Source of the DNA: Apostichopus japonicus
Taxonomy: Eukaryota > Echinodermata > Holothuroidea > Aspidochirotida > Stichopodidae
Assembly (NCBI RefSeq): GCF_037975245.1
Contig: NC_092581.1
Coordinates: forward strand, 8,523,501 to 8,587,500
Reading direction: 5' to 3'
Length of the DNA: 64,000 nucleotides
Under the pieces are notes generated by a model. The model did not search any database, had not been told where the DNA came from, and worked only from the letters and a program-made list of their open reading frames with translations. Made by a program: the position numbers and the translations under genes. Position 1 is the stretch's first letter, and each line of letters starts with the position of its first letter. This document shows, in pieces, positions 36,965-48,165 of this stretch.

Positions 36965-39262
36965 AACGTACAATACATAACATATGAGATGGACATTAAT
37001 TTAAGAAGTGATGATGTAGTGGTCAATTTAATTGGTCAAGCACTTTCTGGACCGGGTTCGAAGCATTATGGTACTCTTCTGCAATTTCATTAGAGTTCAT
37101 GTTTCCCATCGGTTTGGTGATCTAAGGCGTGCTGGATGGATTAGTGCATAATGCTTTTTCGTGGTCCCGTTACATTCATTTAAGAAGTAATGATTTAGTG
37201 GTCATTTTAATTAACCAAGCACTCTTTGGACCGGGCAAGACGCATTATTGTAACCTTCTACAATGTCTTAAGAACGAATATGCCCCATTGGTTACATGGT
37301 CCAAGGCGTGCTAGTCTCGATGAGGGCCTAAAGTGATTTTTCAGGTCCCGTTACATTAATATAAGAAATGATGAAGTAGTGGTCATTTTAATTGGTCAAG
37401 CACTCTTTGGACCGGTCAAGACGCATTATGGTATACTTCTACAATGTCTTTAGAATTCATATGACCCATTGGTTGGGTGGTCCAAGGCGTGCTGGTCTTG
37501 ACTGGGGCCTACAAAAAAATTCAGGTCCCGTTACATTCATTTACGAAATGATGATTTAGTGAACATTTTAATTGGTCAAGCACTCTTTGGACCGGGAAAG
37601 ACGCATAATGGTACTGTTCTACATTGTCATTAGAGTTCATATGACCCATTGGTTGGGTGGTTCAAGGCGTTCTTGATTTGATTAGGGCCTTAAGGAGTTT
37701 TTCAGGTCCCGTTACAATCATTTACGAAGTGATGATTTAGTAATCAGTTTAATTTCAAGCACTCTTTGGACCGGGCAAGACGCATTCTGGTACTCTTCTA
37801 CAATGTCCTTAGAGTTCATTTTACCCATTGGTTTGGTGATCCAAGTTGTGCTCCATGGATTAGGGCCAAAAGCTTTTTCGTGGTCCCGTTACACTCATTA
37901 AAGAAGTAATGATTTAGTGGTCATTTAAATTGGTCAAGCACTCCTTGGACCGGGCAAGACGCATTACGGTACTCTTCTACAATGTCTTTAGAATTCATAT
38001 GACCTATTGGTTGGGTGGTCCAAGTCGTGCTGGTCTTGACTGGGGCCTACAAAAAATTCAGGTCCAGTTACATTCATTTACGAAATGATGATTTAGTGAA
38101 CATTTAAATTGGTCAAGCACTCTTTGGACCGGGAAAGACGCATAATGGTACTGTTCTACATTGTCATTAGAGTTCATATGACCCATTGGTTGGGTGGTTC
38201 AAGGCGTGCTTGTTTTGATTAGGGCCTTAAGGAGTTTTTCAGGTCCCGTTACAATCATTTACGAAGTGACGATTTAGTGGTGAGTTTATTTCAAGCACTT
38301 TTTGGACCGGGCAAGACGCATTCTGGTACTCTTCTACAATGTCCTTAGAGTTCATTTTACCCATTGGTTTGGTGATCCAAGGCGTGCTCCATGGATTAGG
38401 GCCCAAACCGTTTTCGTGGTCCCGTTACACTCATTAAAGAAGTAATGATTTAGTGGTCATTTAAATTGGTCAAGCACTCTTTGGACCGGGCAAGACGCAT
38501 TGTGGTACTCTTCTAGAATGTCCTTAGAGTTCATATGACCCATTGGTTTGGTGATCCAAGGCGTGCTGCATGGATTAGGGCCAAAAGCTTTTTCGTGGTC
38601 CCGTTACAATCATTAAAGAAGTAATGATTTGGTTGTCATTTAAATTGGTCAAGCACTCTTTGGACCGGGCAAGACGCATTACGGTACTCTTCTACAATGT
38701 CCTTAGAGTTCATGTTACCAATCGGTTTGGTGATCCAAGGCGTGCTGCATGGATTAGGGCCCAAAGCTTTTTCGTGGTCCAGTTACACTCATTAAAGAAG
38801 TAATGATTTAATGGTCATTTAAATTGGTCAAGCACTCTTTGGACCGGGCAAGACGCATTCTGGTACTCTTCTAGAATGTCCTTAGAGTTTATGTTACCAA
38901 TCGGTTTGGGGTCCATTGCGTGTTGGTTGTGCTTGGGGCCTAAAAGGTTTTTTTTCAGTTCCCGTTACATTCATTTAAAAAATTGTTGGTTTAGTGGTCA
39001 CTTTAATTAGTCAAGCACTCTTTGGACCGGGCAAGACGCATTATGGTACCCTTCTACAATGTCTTAAGAATTCATATGACCCATTGGTTGGGTGGTCCAA
39101 GGCATGCTAGTCTTGATTAGGGCCTAAAGTGATTTTTTCAGGTCTCGTTTCATTCATTTAAGAACTGATCAAGTAGTGGTCATTTTAGTTGGTCAAGAAC
39201 TCTTTGGACGGGACAAGATGCATTATGGTACCCTTCTACATTGTAATTAGAGTTCATATGAC
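36965..39262 (-). repeat. right arm array of the foldback element, ~180 bp x 13
   Basis: The reverse complement of the left-arm unit recurs at about 37033, 37211, 37395, 37576, 37758, 37933, 38111, 38293, 38468, 38647, 38828, 39013 and 39192 (anchor GGTCAAGCACTCTTTGGACC). Sub-types are arranged roughly as the mirror of the left arm, but copy number and unit order differ, so the arms have expanded or converted independently. Confidence 0.9.
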
Positions 39263-39429
39263 CCATAGATAAACCTCTTACCACCACCAAATGTTGAAAA
39301 TCTTGTAAGAAAGCTTTCGTCTTGACATAGGTGTTACGTCGATACCATTGTCGAATAAGTAACTGAATAGCAGTTACTCATTCGCGAATGTCAACGAGGA
39401 ACGAGGAATAAGTATCACTTCACGCCGGT

Positions 39430-39438
39430 AGTTTCGAT
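39430..39438. repeat. 9-bp target duplication, right copy
   Basis: AGTTTCGAT, identical to 32091-32099. Confidence 0.9.
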
Positions 39439-40535
39439 GATCCATCATGACTTTGGTGACCGTTGTAGGCCAGGGACTTAGCTAAGGCCTGATGATTGGG
39501 GCGGGGGGGGGGGTGTAATGGCTGAAATTCCAACTGGATGGCTTTTGGAGCCAGAATATTCCGACTGCTGCCTTGTATTCCCCCGCCCTACTCGTCAACG
39601 ATACGGTCAGTGTCAGCCAGACACCCCATCTTTCGCGACTGCACTTTTGTTCCGAACTTTTTTCGATACATTTGTACCACTGGCCCTCACTTCACAAACT
39701 TATTAATCACTCTGGTTAAGCAAGTTCTTTGCAGAAAAATGTTAAATTGACGAGATACGATAAGTTTTCAATAAATCATTTTAATGAAACTTTTTCAATT
39801 GCTCAGATGGAATGAAGTGAACAATTGAACATTTTGCAGCAAAATGTCCAGTTGACGAGATATGATAAGTTGTTAATTAAACATATTGCAGAAAATTTTT
39901 CAATTGCTCAGTTCAAGCAACTGAGCAATCCAATATTTTTCTGATTTTTGATAAGATTTCATCTTGTTATCTAAACAATTTACTGAAAAATGTCAACTTA
40001 TGGGGCAAAGTTTTTCTTATGTTGATGGCGATTTTGCTTCCGTAGATTAGCTTTGGGTGTTTTAATTGCACACCACAGAGACAATATATATATATATATC
40101 CTGATCTTACGTGAAGCTAGCGAACAGGGTCAACCCACCCAATAGCAAAATTGGTACATAAATAAACCGAATTGAAGCTGGCGAACGTTGTATAGTAGTT
40201 CTATTAGGCATTTGTATTCAAAATCATACGAAGTTTTGTATGGTAGAGTATAAGGATCGCGACATACAATTTCTCAAAGTGGCAAAGGAAAGCGTGGTAA
40301 ATATGACTGATTAAAGGTCAATTTTGGAGGGAAAATTTTTGGAGGGAAATTTAGGTCATTCACAATCACAGGAATATATAAATAGGCCTAGGTAAATAAG
40401 AGTGCGACAGTCGGAAATTCCGACTGTCGCACTCAAATTTCCAACTATCGTCAGTTTTACCAAGATTGTGGGGGGGGGGGGATGACACCCAACACCCCCC
40501 TCTAGAACATCCCTGGTGGGAGTATGTGTATATGT

Positions 40536-40586
<51 letters not shown>

Positions 40587-41770
40587 TATATATAATTATA
40601 TATAATATAATATATAATTTATATTCATTTCATATCGGGCTGAAAGTTTTTTCACTGTTCTTGATTTTCCAACCCAGCTTAAATTATCATCAGATTCTTC
40701 TACCGCCGAAGACATGTTGAAGGATTCAAACGTTGTTCTGTCCGAGGAATTATTTTAATTTTTTCATCAATAATGACACTGTATTATTCTGTATTGTATA
40801 CAAAAAAATAATCTATATAGATTTACACATTATAGGCTATTGAATTCTTGCTTGCTATTCTGGGGAATTGTGACTCTATATTTATTGGACTGGTGAGGCG
40901 GGGGAAGGCTGGGGGAGGGCCTGCAGCCCCCCCCCCCACCATAAACAAATATTTTTGTGAAATTCGGGCAATATGCTGAGATTTTGTCGGGCACCTAATG
41001 AAAGAAAAATATATTGTGTTTTTCAATGGTTAAACTGATATTATAATTATCATTACTATTGTAAAAACTTGCCCAAAAAGGATAACCAATGGAATAGTTA
41101 TAACACGGTAAATGATTGTATGTAATTGGCATGCGATGTAATAACCGATGCATGCCTATATGTTATTTATTTTAAGATGTTGAAAAAATTTGGTTTTATT
41201 TTTCGGGCAAGTCGTTACAGCCCCCATATCAAATTGGGCTCCTTACGCCTATGAGCGCTGGTACAAGTCTGCTATACATGTTGAGTCTTTTTTTTATTCA
41301 CTGACAACATTGTGCTTTTTGCACTTTATTCATTCGATACTAATTATGTTACATACGTCAGTAAGTTGTGATACCCACTTACTATCCATAGGGTTCCTTA
41401 ATCCTAGGTATTGGGCAACTAACTATCCAGAGTGTCTATTGTGTTAAGACGGGCTTAGCCCAAGTCTCTATGAGAACATTTTTATAATTATTATATTGAT
41501 CACACGCGCTGTACAATGAGTGCTTTGTAACCAAGGTGTAACCTGCAATGTGGGATACTATAATAAAAAAATAAAACATGTATCTAAAGCAACCTCTGTT
41601 TGGTTGACAAAAGTATTTGAGGAAAAGATTGGAGCTCCAATGGTGATCTCCGAGACGACGCTCAATGAAGCTAAACATGTAGGCGGCGTTTTTAAAGAAA
41701 AATGTTATGATTAACTCTTATATTACGCACACGTGGAGTGAGTGAACCACGGTTAAGGATTATAGTTAAG
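39439..41770. other. intergenic/intronic stretch with simple repeats
   Basis: Contains a G-run near 39500, a ~105-bp duplicated segment with TTGACGAGATAYGATAAG (39745 and 39852), a perfect hairpin at 40400-40434, a (TA)n tract at about 40537-40615 and poly-C near 40929. No exon with splice or family support was found. Confidence 0.5.
40400..40434. repeat. perfect 17-bp-arm hairpin
   Basis: GAGTGCGACAGTCGGAA and its exact complement flank a single A. Nothing marks it as a terminator or RNA gene; it may be the core of a degenerate palindromic element. Confidence 0.85.
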
Positions 41771-41778
41771 CATGCAAC

Positions 41779-42312
41779 CAAGGGCGGCGGAAGCACTTTT
41801 AATCTGGGGGGCACCGACATCAAAGGGCACTTTGCAGAAATTCGATTGGACTGATGCAGCCTTATATTTAGTACCCGCCCCCCCCCCCCTTCAAGGAAAA
41901 TATGCATAACTAGCACTACAATATCCAATGTGCAAATTGGGAAACAATGAACAAGTTTTCTTTTGAGACAAAATGAGTTGAAATCATGCTAGTTGCTAAT
42001 GTAGGAGTTTGACCCACAGAAATTCATTAAAAGTCAGGGGCGTAGCCAGGATTTGCAAAGTTGTATGCACGACTATCTGAGCGGAGCGCCACCATGGGTT
42101 GGCGCGGAGCGTACAAGAAAATTTTTGGTATTACAAACCCCTCAGATGGCCGGAAACGGCCCTTCCCGAATGTTCATTCTGGTTCCCTGGCCTCTTGCTA
42201 ACTTGAGACACCTCAATTTTTATGTAGAAAAAGGGCACATTTTTAACCTGAGGAAAAGTGGGGTGGGGGGGGGGGCACGAGCCCCTTGTGCCCCCCGGTT
42301 CCGCCGCCCTTG
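41779..42312. mobile_element. hAT-type element with 8-bp duplication
   Basis: Ends CAAGGGCGGCGGAA (41779) and the inverse TTCCGCCGCCCTTG (ending 42312) match perfectly over 14 bases. The octamer CATGCAAC is duplicated at 41771-41778 and 42313-42320. An internal segment from about 42036 (GGGGCGTAGCCAGGATTT) resembles the end of another hAT-type family, and 42079-42125 carries the inverse of a dispersed core also found at 49.6, 50.4 and 51.1 kb, so the element may contain a nested insertion. Confidence 0.85.
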
Positions 42313-42320
42313 CATGCAAC

Positions 42321-44308
42321 TCACATAATACGTACGTATGAAAAGAAGGGAGGCAGGTGTAATAGGTCACACCCTAAATAGCATATGGGCGAGAGCAGCA
42401 CTGACCTTTGCCCGATCAACGGAAATATTCCCTTTCAGATACGCTAAGGGAAAATAAAAACCTTGGGCCCGATGACAGTAAACATTTTGTTTTTTATCAT
42501 TTGGCTTGAAAATAAAATCATTGTTAAGCTAATGTAAAATGAGACCTGCAGCAAGGTGTAAAGAGTCTCATCGTCACCAACATTCATTCTCTTACTGGAT
42601 TAAGAAGCAAGCCAAACAATACGTTGAAAATCAATAACACCGTACTACAACATGTTGGGCACAGTAATGGCAGGGCAATGATGCTGTAATTGCCGATAGG
42701 TATCGACCCGACCGGGCTTCCCTTTTCTATTCGGGTGGGTGGGGGAGGGGTATCGGATGTTACTATATAATCCTTGAAATAAACTCATATATGTATCATC
42801 ATATTGACTTTATATAACCTCACAAAGTGGGATTATTGAAACAAAATGTTAGTACCGTCTTGTGTAATATCGGGTACCAAGTCGAGCAAGATCGTAAATT
42901 ATTTTTCACGGGAGCAAATAGTCCTATGAAGAACTCAAATCCTATTTGTCATCTGTAACTGTTTTCTTACATTAAACTTCGAAGCGATCACAAATTGTTT
43001 CTTGACTCATGCTTTCTACTCGATTTTCATTCTACAGGTAAAGTACACATTCTATAAGAAATGCCCCCTACCACCCAACCACCACCCCCTTCCCGACAAT
43101 TGCTGTTCATATGTGTTGTACGTACAGCGTATAGGAGAGATTACTATTATAATGCACATGTTATCCCGTTCTTAAATGTTTAACATAAATAATGGATAAA
43201 TAAGTAGGAAATAGGATCTTAAGATAGATAGCCTATTCTAAGCGATTTACCTATTCGCCTAACGTACGCTACCAAGAAATAAAACGTTGTTGTTAACCTA
43301 CATACATATCTCAAGATTAAAGCCTACTTAACTTAGTTGCAATCAGAAAGCACTCATTACCGATCAATAACTGATCATCGAATATAATTATCTTCCTTGT
43401 TAGCAATGGAAATGACTACCTCGACATATATGTTTCTATCTGTGAAGTAGCATTACTACGATCATTAAAATTGCAGCACCGAATATACTTATCCAGAAAG
43501 CACTTTCGTCATACCCATTATGTATAACCAACATTAGATATTGAGCGGTAGTATATATATGTAATCAATAATAGTGTATACTAACAGCTATGGTTTTACT
43601 TTCTTTAAAAATGATACAACCTGTGACAGATTTTATTGCAATTAAATATAAATCGAAAAATACTGCTTTTTTTGTTCAGTTTAGGTGGATTATTTCTTCA
43701 GTTGCTGCAAATCATTCTTTCATTTATTTATTTCATTTATTCTATTAAATCCTCCATCGTTGGCCATATTTCTTAACGGTAACCATGATTTATGACATGC
43801 ACACGACATCACTTTCTATTGGTGGAGCGTTGTTCCTTATATTATAATGAATACTGCCGCACTTAAAACTGTTGCCGTTGAGTGCAATCAACATCACCGT
43901 TTCGTTTCACATATACAATATACGGTTTGCTCGAAATGAAAGTGACACATGCTGGTATATATGTCCGGGTTTAATCTGAGCAAGCAGAGTCCGTTGTTCC
44001 TCGCTTGTACACTTTCATCTTCGTCGACGACGACGAACGCTATGTGAAATCCTCTAGCTTAATTATGCGATAATTTTCGATGATTGTTTCTGTTCCACTA
44101 TAATTCCATGAAACATATAACATTTAAAGCTAATGTCAGTTATGATGATGATTGTGATTCGGAAAAGCGAGTAGGCATCATACCCTAGTAGACAGTGAGA
44201 AGATAAAATGTTTCCAATGTACGCTAAATTAATTGATTATACTAAAAACTGCGTATAATCTACACATAAAAACTGCAGCGGCATTTGCAAACTGGATCAA
44301 CCCCATAC
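42321..44308. other. no gene recognised
   Basis: AT-rich sequence with a few short pyrimidine tracts; no exon, RNA gene or complete mobile element seen. Confidence 0.5.
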
Positions 44309-44500
44309 CTCAAACACACGCTAAATGGTACTATCTGCAAACCGTTTGTCGATACAAAACCAATTGCTGAAACATTCCTGTCATACTTAACCGATTTAAT
44401 TACTAAACATGTAATATGAATAATCAACCCTTGACTGACAGTTATATTGATTCTCATTCCCTCCTCCTCAATATAAACTTTCATGTTCCATTCTTCGTGC
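44309..44500 (-). CDS. exon-like segment, product unknown
   Basis: The minus strand has a strong acceptor (CTTTCCATTTGCAG just above 44500), and the frame then stays open to a stop at 44260. A plausible donor GAG|GTATGG ends the segment at 44309, giving 192 bp with phase 2 at both ends. The translation, beginning HEEWNMKVYIEEEGMRINIT, alternates hydrophobic and polar residues as in a beta-rich domain. I do not recognise the family. It lacks a Met start in context, so if real it is an internal exon. A chance frame cannot be excluded. Confidence 0.3.
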
Positions 44501-46360
44501 CTGCAAATGGAAAGTTCCAATATTAACATTGCCACATCATAGCCGATATCGATTATTCGAATTGTCCACTATACGCCTTTCGAAATCCTGATAAATTTTC
44601 TTGGCATCGAGATTGAATGAAATCGAATTCTTTAAAATATAAACAAATATTCCTCATCTTACTTCAGAAAAAAGAAAGAAAAAGAGATTCAAAGTTCGAT
44701 ATATAGGTATATGAATATATGAAGAAGTTTACTTTCAGATTTTCATCTATAGCTGTTGCCATGGCGAGAGACGTTTTATTGCAAAAAATTGTATTCGAAA
44801 TGAAGAAGTACTCAATTACTATTGGCTTTACAGTTTGCAAAAAAGAAAGCGAAAATAAATGAAGTTGCTGTGTACACCCTCAGGTAAAGGTTGCACGTGT
44901 GTTCGTTTGCTTGTTTGTAATATCTATATCTATTTTGAGTTTTCGTTTTCAGTTTCTTATTTTGGAGGTGGTTTCCTTCACACATTAATGAAGACTGCGT
45001 ACATAATGTTATTACATCGAGGACTTAATAATCTATATGGGCTAGTCGGTGTTTTTTAATGTAATTTTTCTTCTGTCCATTCTAATCAAAGAGGTCACTG
45101 GAGATCGATTTTAACGTGATCATCCAATTATTACGGTACGTTGCCTTCATTGCGTAAGAACTTGACGTTACGTTAGATAATGCTCCATGGCGTTTTCCAA
45201 TGATCAATAAAGTACAGCAATAGTAGTAATTCAAAGAATAAGGGAAACGAAATTGATCTTTTCAAATATCGTACACTTATTTCGCATAATTCGTAGACCT
45301 GTAAGTAATACGATTAATGCAGACCTTTCAAAGGAGCCACTAAATTAATTTTAAAACTACAATAATTCAAAACAAGATTGCTGCATTTGTAACCTTAACA
45401 TTCTCTGCACGCAAATACTAAAGCCTAAAATATATTTTATAGATTCTTTCATTTTTAATATCTCGAGAATATCTCGATCGTTTGACTAATGGTTTAAAAG
45501 ATCACTCTTTTTTTTCAAATGAAACACCAAATAGTTATCCTTAATCCACGACAAACTTCTACAATAACACCGCAACTTCACAGCGAATGTAGTGGATTCC
45601 AGGAGATCCGAATCCGAGTCCAGAAAATAAATGGTCTCGAGAAGTAAAGCCCTGGGATGTTCGATGATTTATTTCACAGTAATTGGTCACAGCTTCCTAT
45701 TGTCTTTGTCAGACAGGCTCTATAGAGGGTCGCTATGTATGGTTTCTAGCAATACTGAACCCTAGAGGACCCATGGGGCCCTCTTGACCTTGAGACAATG
45801 GGCCTTGGAATCCCCGATCGCTTTGGTCCTCGCCTCATCTTCTTATCAGGTAATCCGGCACTGCTAATAAGCCTGTAATACCCTCACGGCAGACACACAC
45901 ACGTATAGAGGAATGAACACGATTTGAACAAATATTATTATGAATCCTGGCAGTTATCAGGATTGTTGAGATCATCAATAAATGATTAAAACTGCCGGAT
46001 AATCACAAACCTTTGGGACCAAGAAACAGTAAAATTGATTTGTTATTACTTTTATGGTACAAACTACAGTAAACACAGTCTTGTAAAACAATTTGATATG
46101 TGGAAGGCTACTCCAGATTTTTTCAAATGATAAATCTCAATAGTTCTCCATTGAAATGGTAAAATCCACATATGAAAACATAAGCCAATATAGTGCATGG
46201 TATGAATTATGGGACTATACACGATTGACATAAATACGTAAACGACTAAAGCGTCCCCTAGTGTAAGAAAGTCTATACGGTGCACCCGTTTGTGTTGATG
46301 ACGTCATTGTGACGAAATCCGAAATTTCTACGTCTCCAGAGGAGAGAGATCAGAGGTAAA
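44501..46360. other. no gene recognised; weak collagen-like frame
   Basis: AT-rich. On the minus strand, about 45755-45830 reads GFQGPLSQGQEGPMGPLG in a short frame bounded by stops, vaguely collagen-like but interrupted. A CRE-like TGACGTCA occurs at 46298-46305. Otherwise nothing is assigned. Confidence 0.4.
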
Positions 46361-46790
46361 CTAAAATAATTTGTTGTGTTCCGTGTAAGCTTCTTCATCA
46401 TTATAATTTTGTTGCAGTTTGTTGTCTGCTTCCCAAACATGAACTATAGTAGCCACCAAAATGTCTTCTGAAATCCTTTTTTCCCTGAAAGGAGAAAAAA
46501 GAAAAAGAAGATATATACGAGAATTAATCCATTCTAGTTTAACCGCGTCCGTAAGTTTCAATTTATCTTTCATTAAGTAATGACCGACCTCAATAGATTT
46601 AATAAATATATTTGATTGGTTCCCAATAAATTCGAAGTCGAAATATCTCACATGAAAAATGTTTGACGTCACCACAAAGGCATTGTCGGTCTTACAGTCA
46701 TATATTTCCATCTGGCCGTCAGAGGCAAATCCAACTAAATAATTCTTATCAAAGTTATGTAATATAAGACTTAGCCTATCTTTTTCAAAT
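46361..46790 (-). CDS. terminal exon-like segment, possible WD40-type protein
   Basis: A very good acceptor (TTCTGAATTTCTTGCACAG above 46790) opens a frame of 142 codons closed by TAG at 46361. It starts FEKDRLSLILHNFDKNYLVG and continues FASDGQMEIYDCKTDNAFVV; near the end is DILVATIVHVWEAD. The blade-like spacing of GQMEIYD and VHVWEAD suggests WD40-type repeats, but the GH/WD pattern is incomplete. The frame also runs upstream of the acceptor to about 46885 without a Met, so an unspliced reading is possible. A second acceptor-like sequence (TTTTTTCTCCTTTCAG, ending near 46489) lies inside; the intron it would imply is too short. Product unidentified. Confidence 0.4.
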
Positions 46791-46903
46791 CTGTGCAAGA
46801 AATTCAGAAGATATAACTCGATCGTTATGATACGAGAAGAATAAAGCGTCCAGGGATATTCATAATGGTACGGGAATGTTAGTTTGTTAAGCGCTCACAA
46901 TTA

Positions 46904-46940
46904 ATTAGTGTAAATACAACATAGCCAATATAATGCTAAA

Positions 46941-46983
<43 letters not shown>

Positions 46984-47015
46984 CATTATATTGGCTATGT
47001 TGTATTTACACTAAT
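46904..47015. repeat. perfect 35-bp inverted repeat around (TA)n
   Basis: The 35-base arm at 46904-46938, starting ATTAGTGTAAATACAACATA, is exactly inverted at 46981-47015. The loop is almost pure TA. A second TA tract follows to about 47055. It resembles a palindromic miniature element whose centre has expanded as a microsatellite. Confidence 0.92.
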
Positions 47016-47018
47016 ATA

Positions 47019-47055
<37 letters not shown>

Positions 47056-47058
<3 letters not shown>

Positions 47059-48127
47059 GGCGAAACTTGGGTATTCGTTCAGTTTGCATGATGCTTTTAT
47101 ACAAACTGTTGTAAGAGGGTTTACTCTTTGTGTTTCTGTTTTTCAGTGGTCGGATTAATCGCATCAAGGCTAGATCAGGCAGGGTAAGTATACTTTGATC
47201 CAGATAATCACGAATGTCGTTACCAGCTTTTGCGTTCACCAGCTATTCATCAAAGTATGCAGGAATGTTATTTAAATTAACATCTATACTCCCATACGGA
47301 AAAGATGAAAGACTGGTGTACCTGATCTATCGATGTACTGTATATGCCTGTCTGTGTACATTGTACGTGGGCTTTCAGTATACAGCCTTTATAAGCATAC
47401 GTTAACTTAACCACTATACCTTCAATGGGACTGGGGTTAAGAGTGAACAAGTTGTTTGTTACACAGGGTCTATTTCGGGTGACCTTTCTTAAATAGTAAC
47501 TTCATTTGCACACTTCTCCACAATTCCAACAATATTTATGGACAAATGTTCCTTATCGCGGTTTCCAGTAGAACAATATTATCAGGTGCGTATCCAGGGG
47601 GGGCGTTGGGGGCGCGCGCCCCCCGGGTAAGAAAAAGAGAAGAGAAAAAAAGAGAAGAAAAAAGGAAAAAAGAGGGGAAAAAAGAGGAGAAGGAGAGGAA
47701 GGAAGGGAAAAGAAAAAGAAGAAAGAGAGAAAAAGGAGAAAAAGAGGGAGTAAAAGCAAAACGCGAAGACACCGGGAAGAGAAAGAGGAACAGTGACATC
47801 ATTACAGCGCTGAAGGGTAGCCAGTGACGGATCAATGATTTCGTAAAAGTGTGACTCACCTTACCCCTTACACCGACAACTCCATTTTTTGACGTTTCCA
47901 TTTTCCTCTCTCACTAATGATCTATATATATACTATATATGGTCTATTATAACGCGTGTGTAGAATTGTGCTATGAAACCAACTGTGGCTGGTCTCGAAC
48001 TCGACCGTGTCGTCGGGGAACATGACGCATTTTGGGATGGGGGCGACCGCCCGCCCCCCCCCCCCATTCAGCATTTTTTAAATGATATCGCTAAGTAATT
48101 TCAAAATAGAAAGTGCTTAGAGGCAAC
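47056..48127. other. no gene; polypurine tract and hAT-end fragment
   Basis: From 47584 a fragment starting AGGTGCGTATCCAGG with G- and C-runs resembles the end of a hAT-type element. It is followed by about 150 bp of almost pure purine (47628-47780, GAAAAAG/GAGAAAA words). Poly-C lies at 48049-48065. Open frames here are low-complexity artefacts. Confidence 0.5.
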
Positions 48128-48165
48128 TTACAAGGCCTGGGAAGTGTCATTTCCAGCGATCTGGG

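Larger units (their letters stand above)
32100..39429. mobile_element. 7.33 kb foldback (MULE-like?) transposon
   Basis: The ends ACCGGTGTGAAG (32100) and the inverse of ACCGGCGTGAAG (ending 39429) begin outer inverted segments of about 170 bp (32100-32270 and 39263-39429) that align throughout, sharing ACATTCGCGAATGAGTAACT and AAAGCTTTCTTACAAGAT. Inside these, each arm is a tandem array of a ~180-bp unit in opposite orientation. The unpaired centre is about 34886-36964. The flanking 9-bp duplication AGTTTCGAT is perfect, suggesting a genuine insertion. Long inverted repeats with 9-bp duplications are usual in Mutator-like elements; sea-urchin TU foldback elements have a comparable design. 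No transposase was recognised, so the superfamily is inference. Confidence 0.9.

Noticed and set aside
32271-39262. CRISPR-like or gene-array interpretation of the regular repeats
   Set aside because: The units are contiguous ~180-bp satellites without spacers, in inverted arms of a transposon; the genome is eukaryotic.
42053-42370. Overlapping 79-91 codon frames on both strands
   Set aside because: They lie within the hAT-type element 41779-42312 and its G/C-rich ends.
46456-46489. 34-bp intron between GTATATATC and CTCCTTTCAG inside the 46361-46790 frame
   Set aside because: Too short for a normal spliceosomal intron, and the frame reads through without a stop.
47536-47901. Frames on both strands over the purine tract
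   Set aside because: Low-complexity products of a polypurine run following a hAT-type end fragment.
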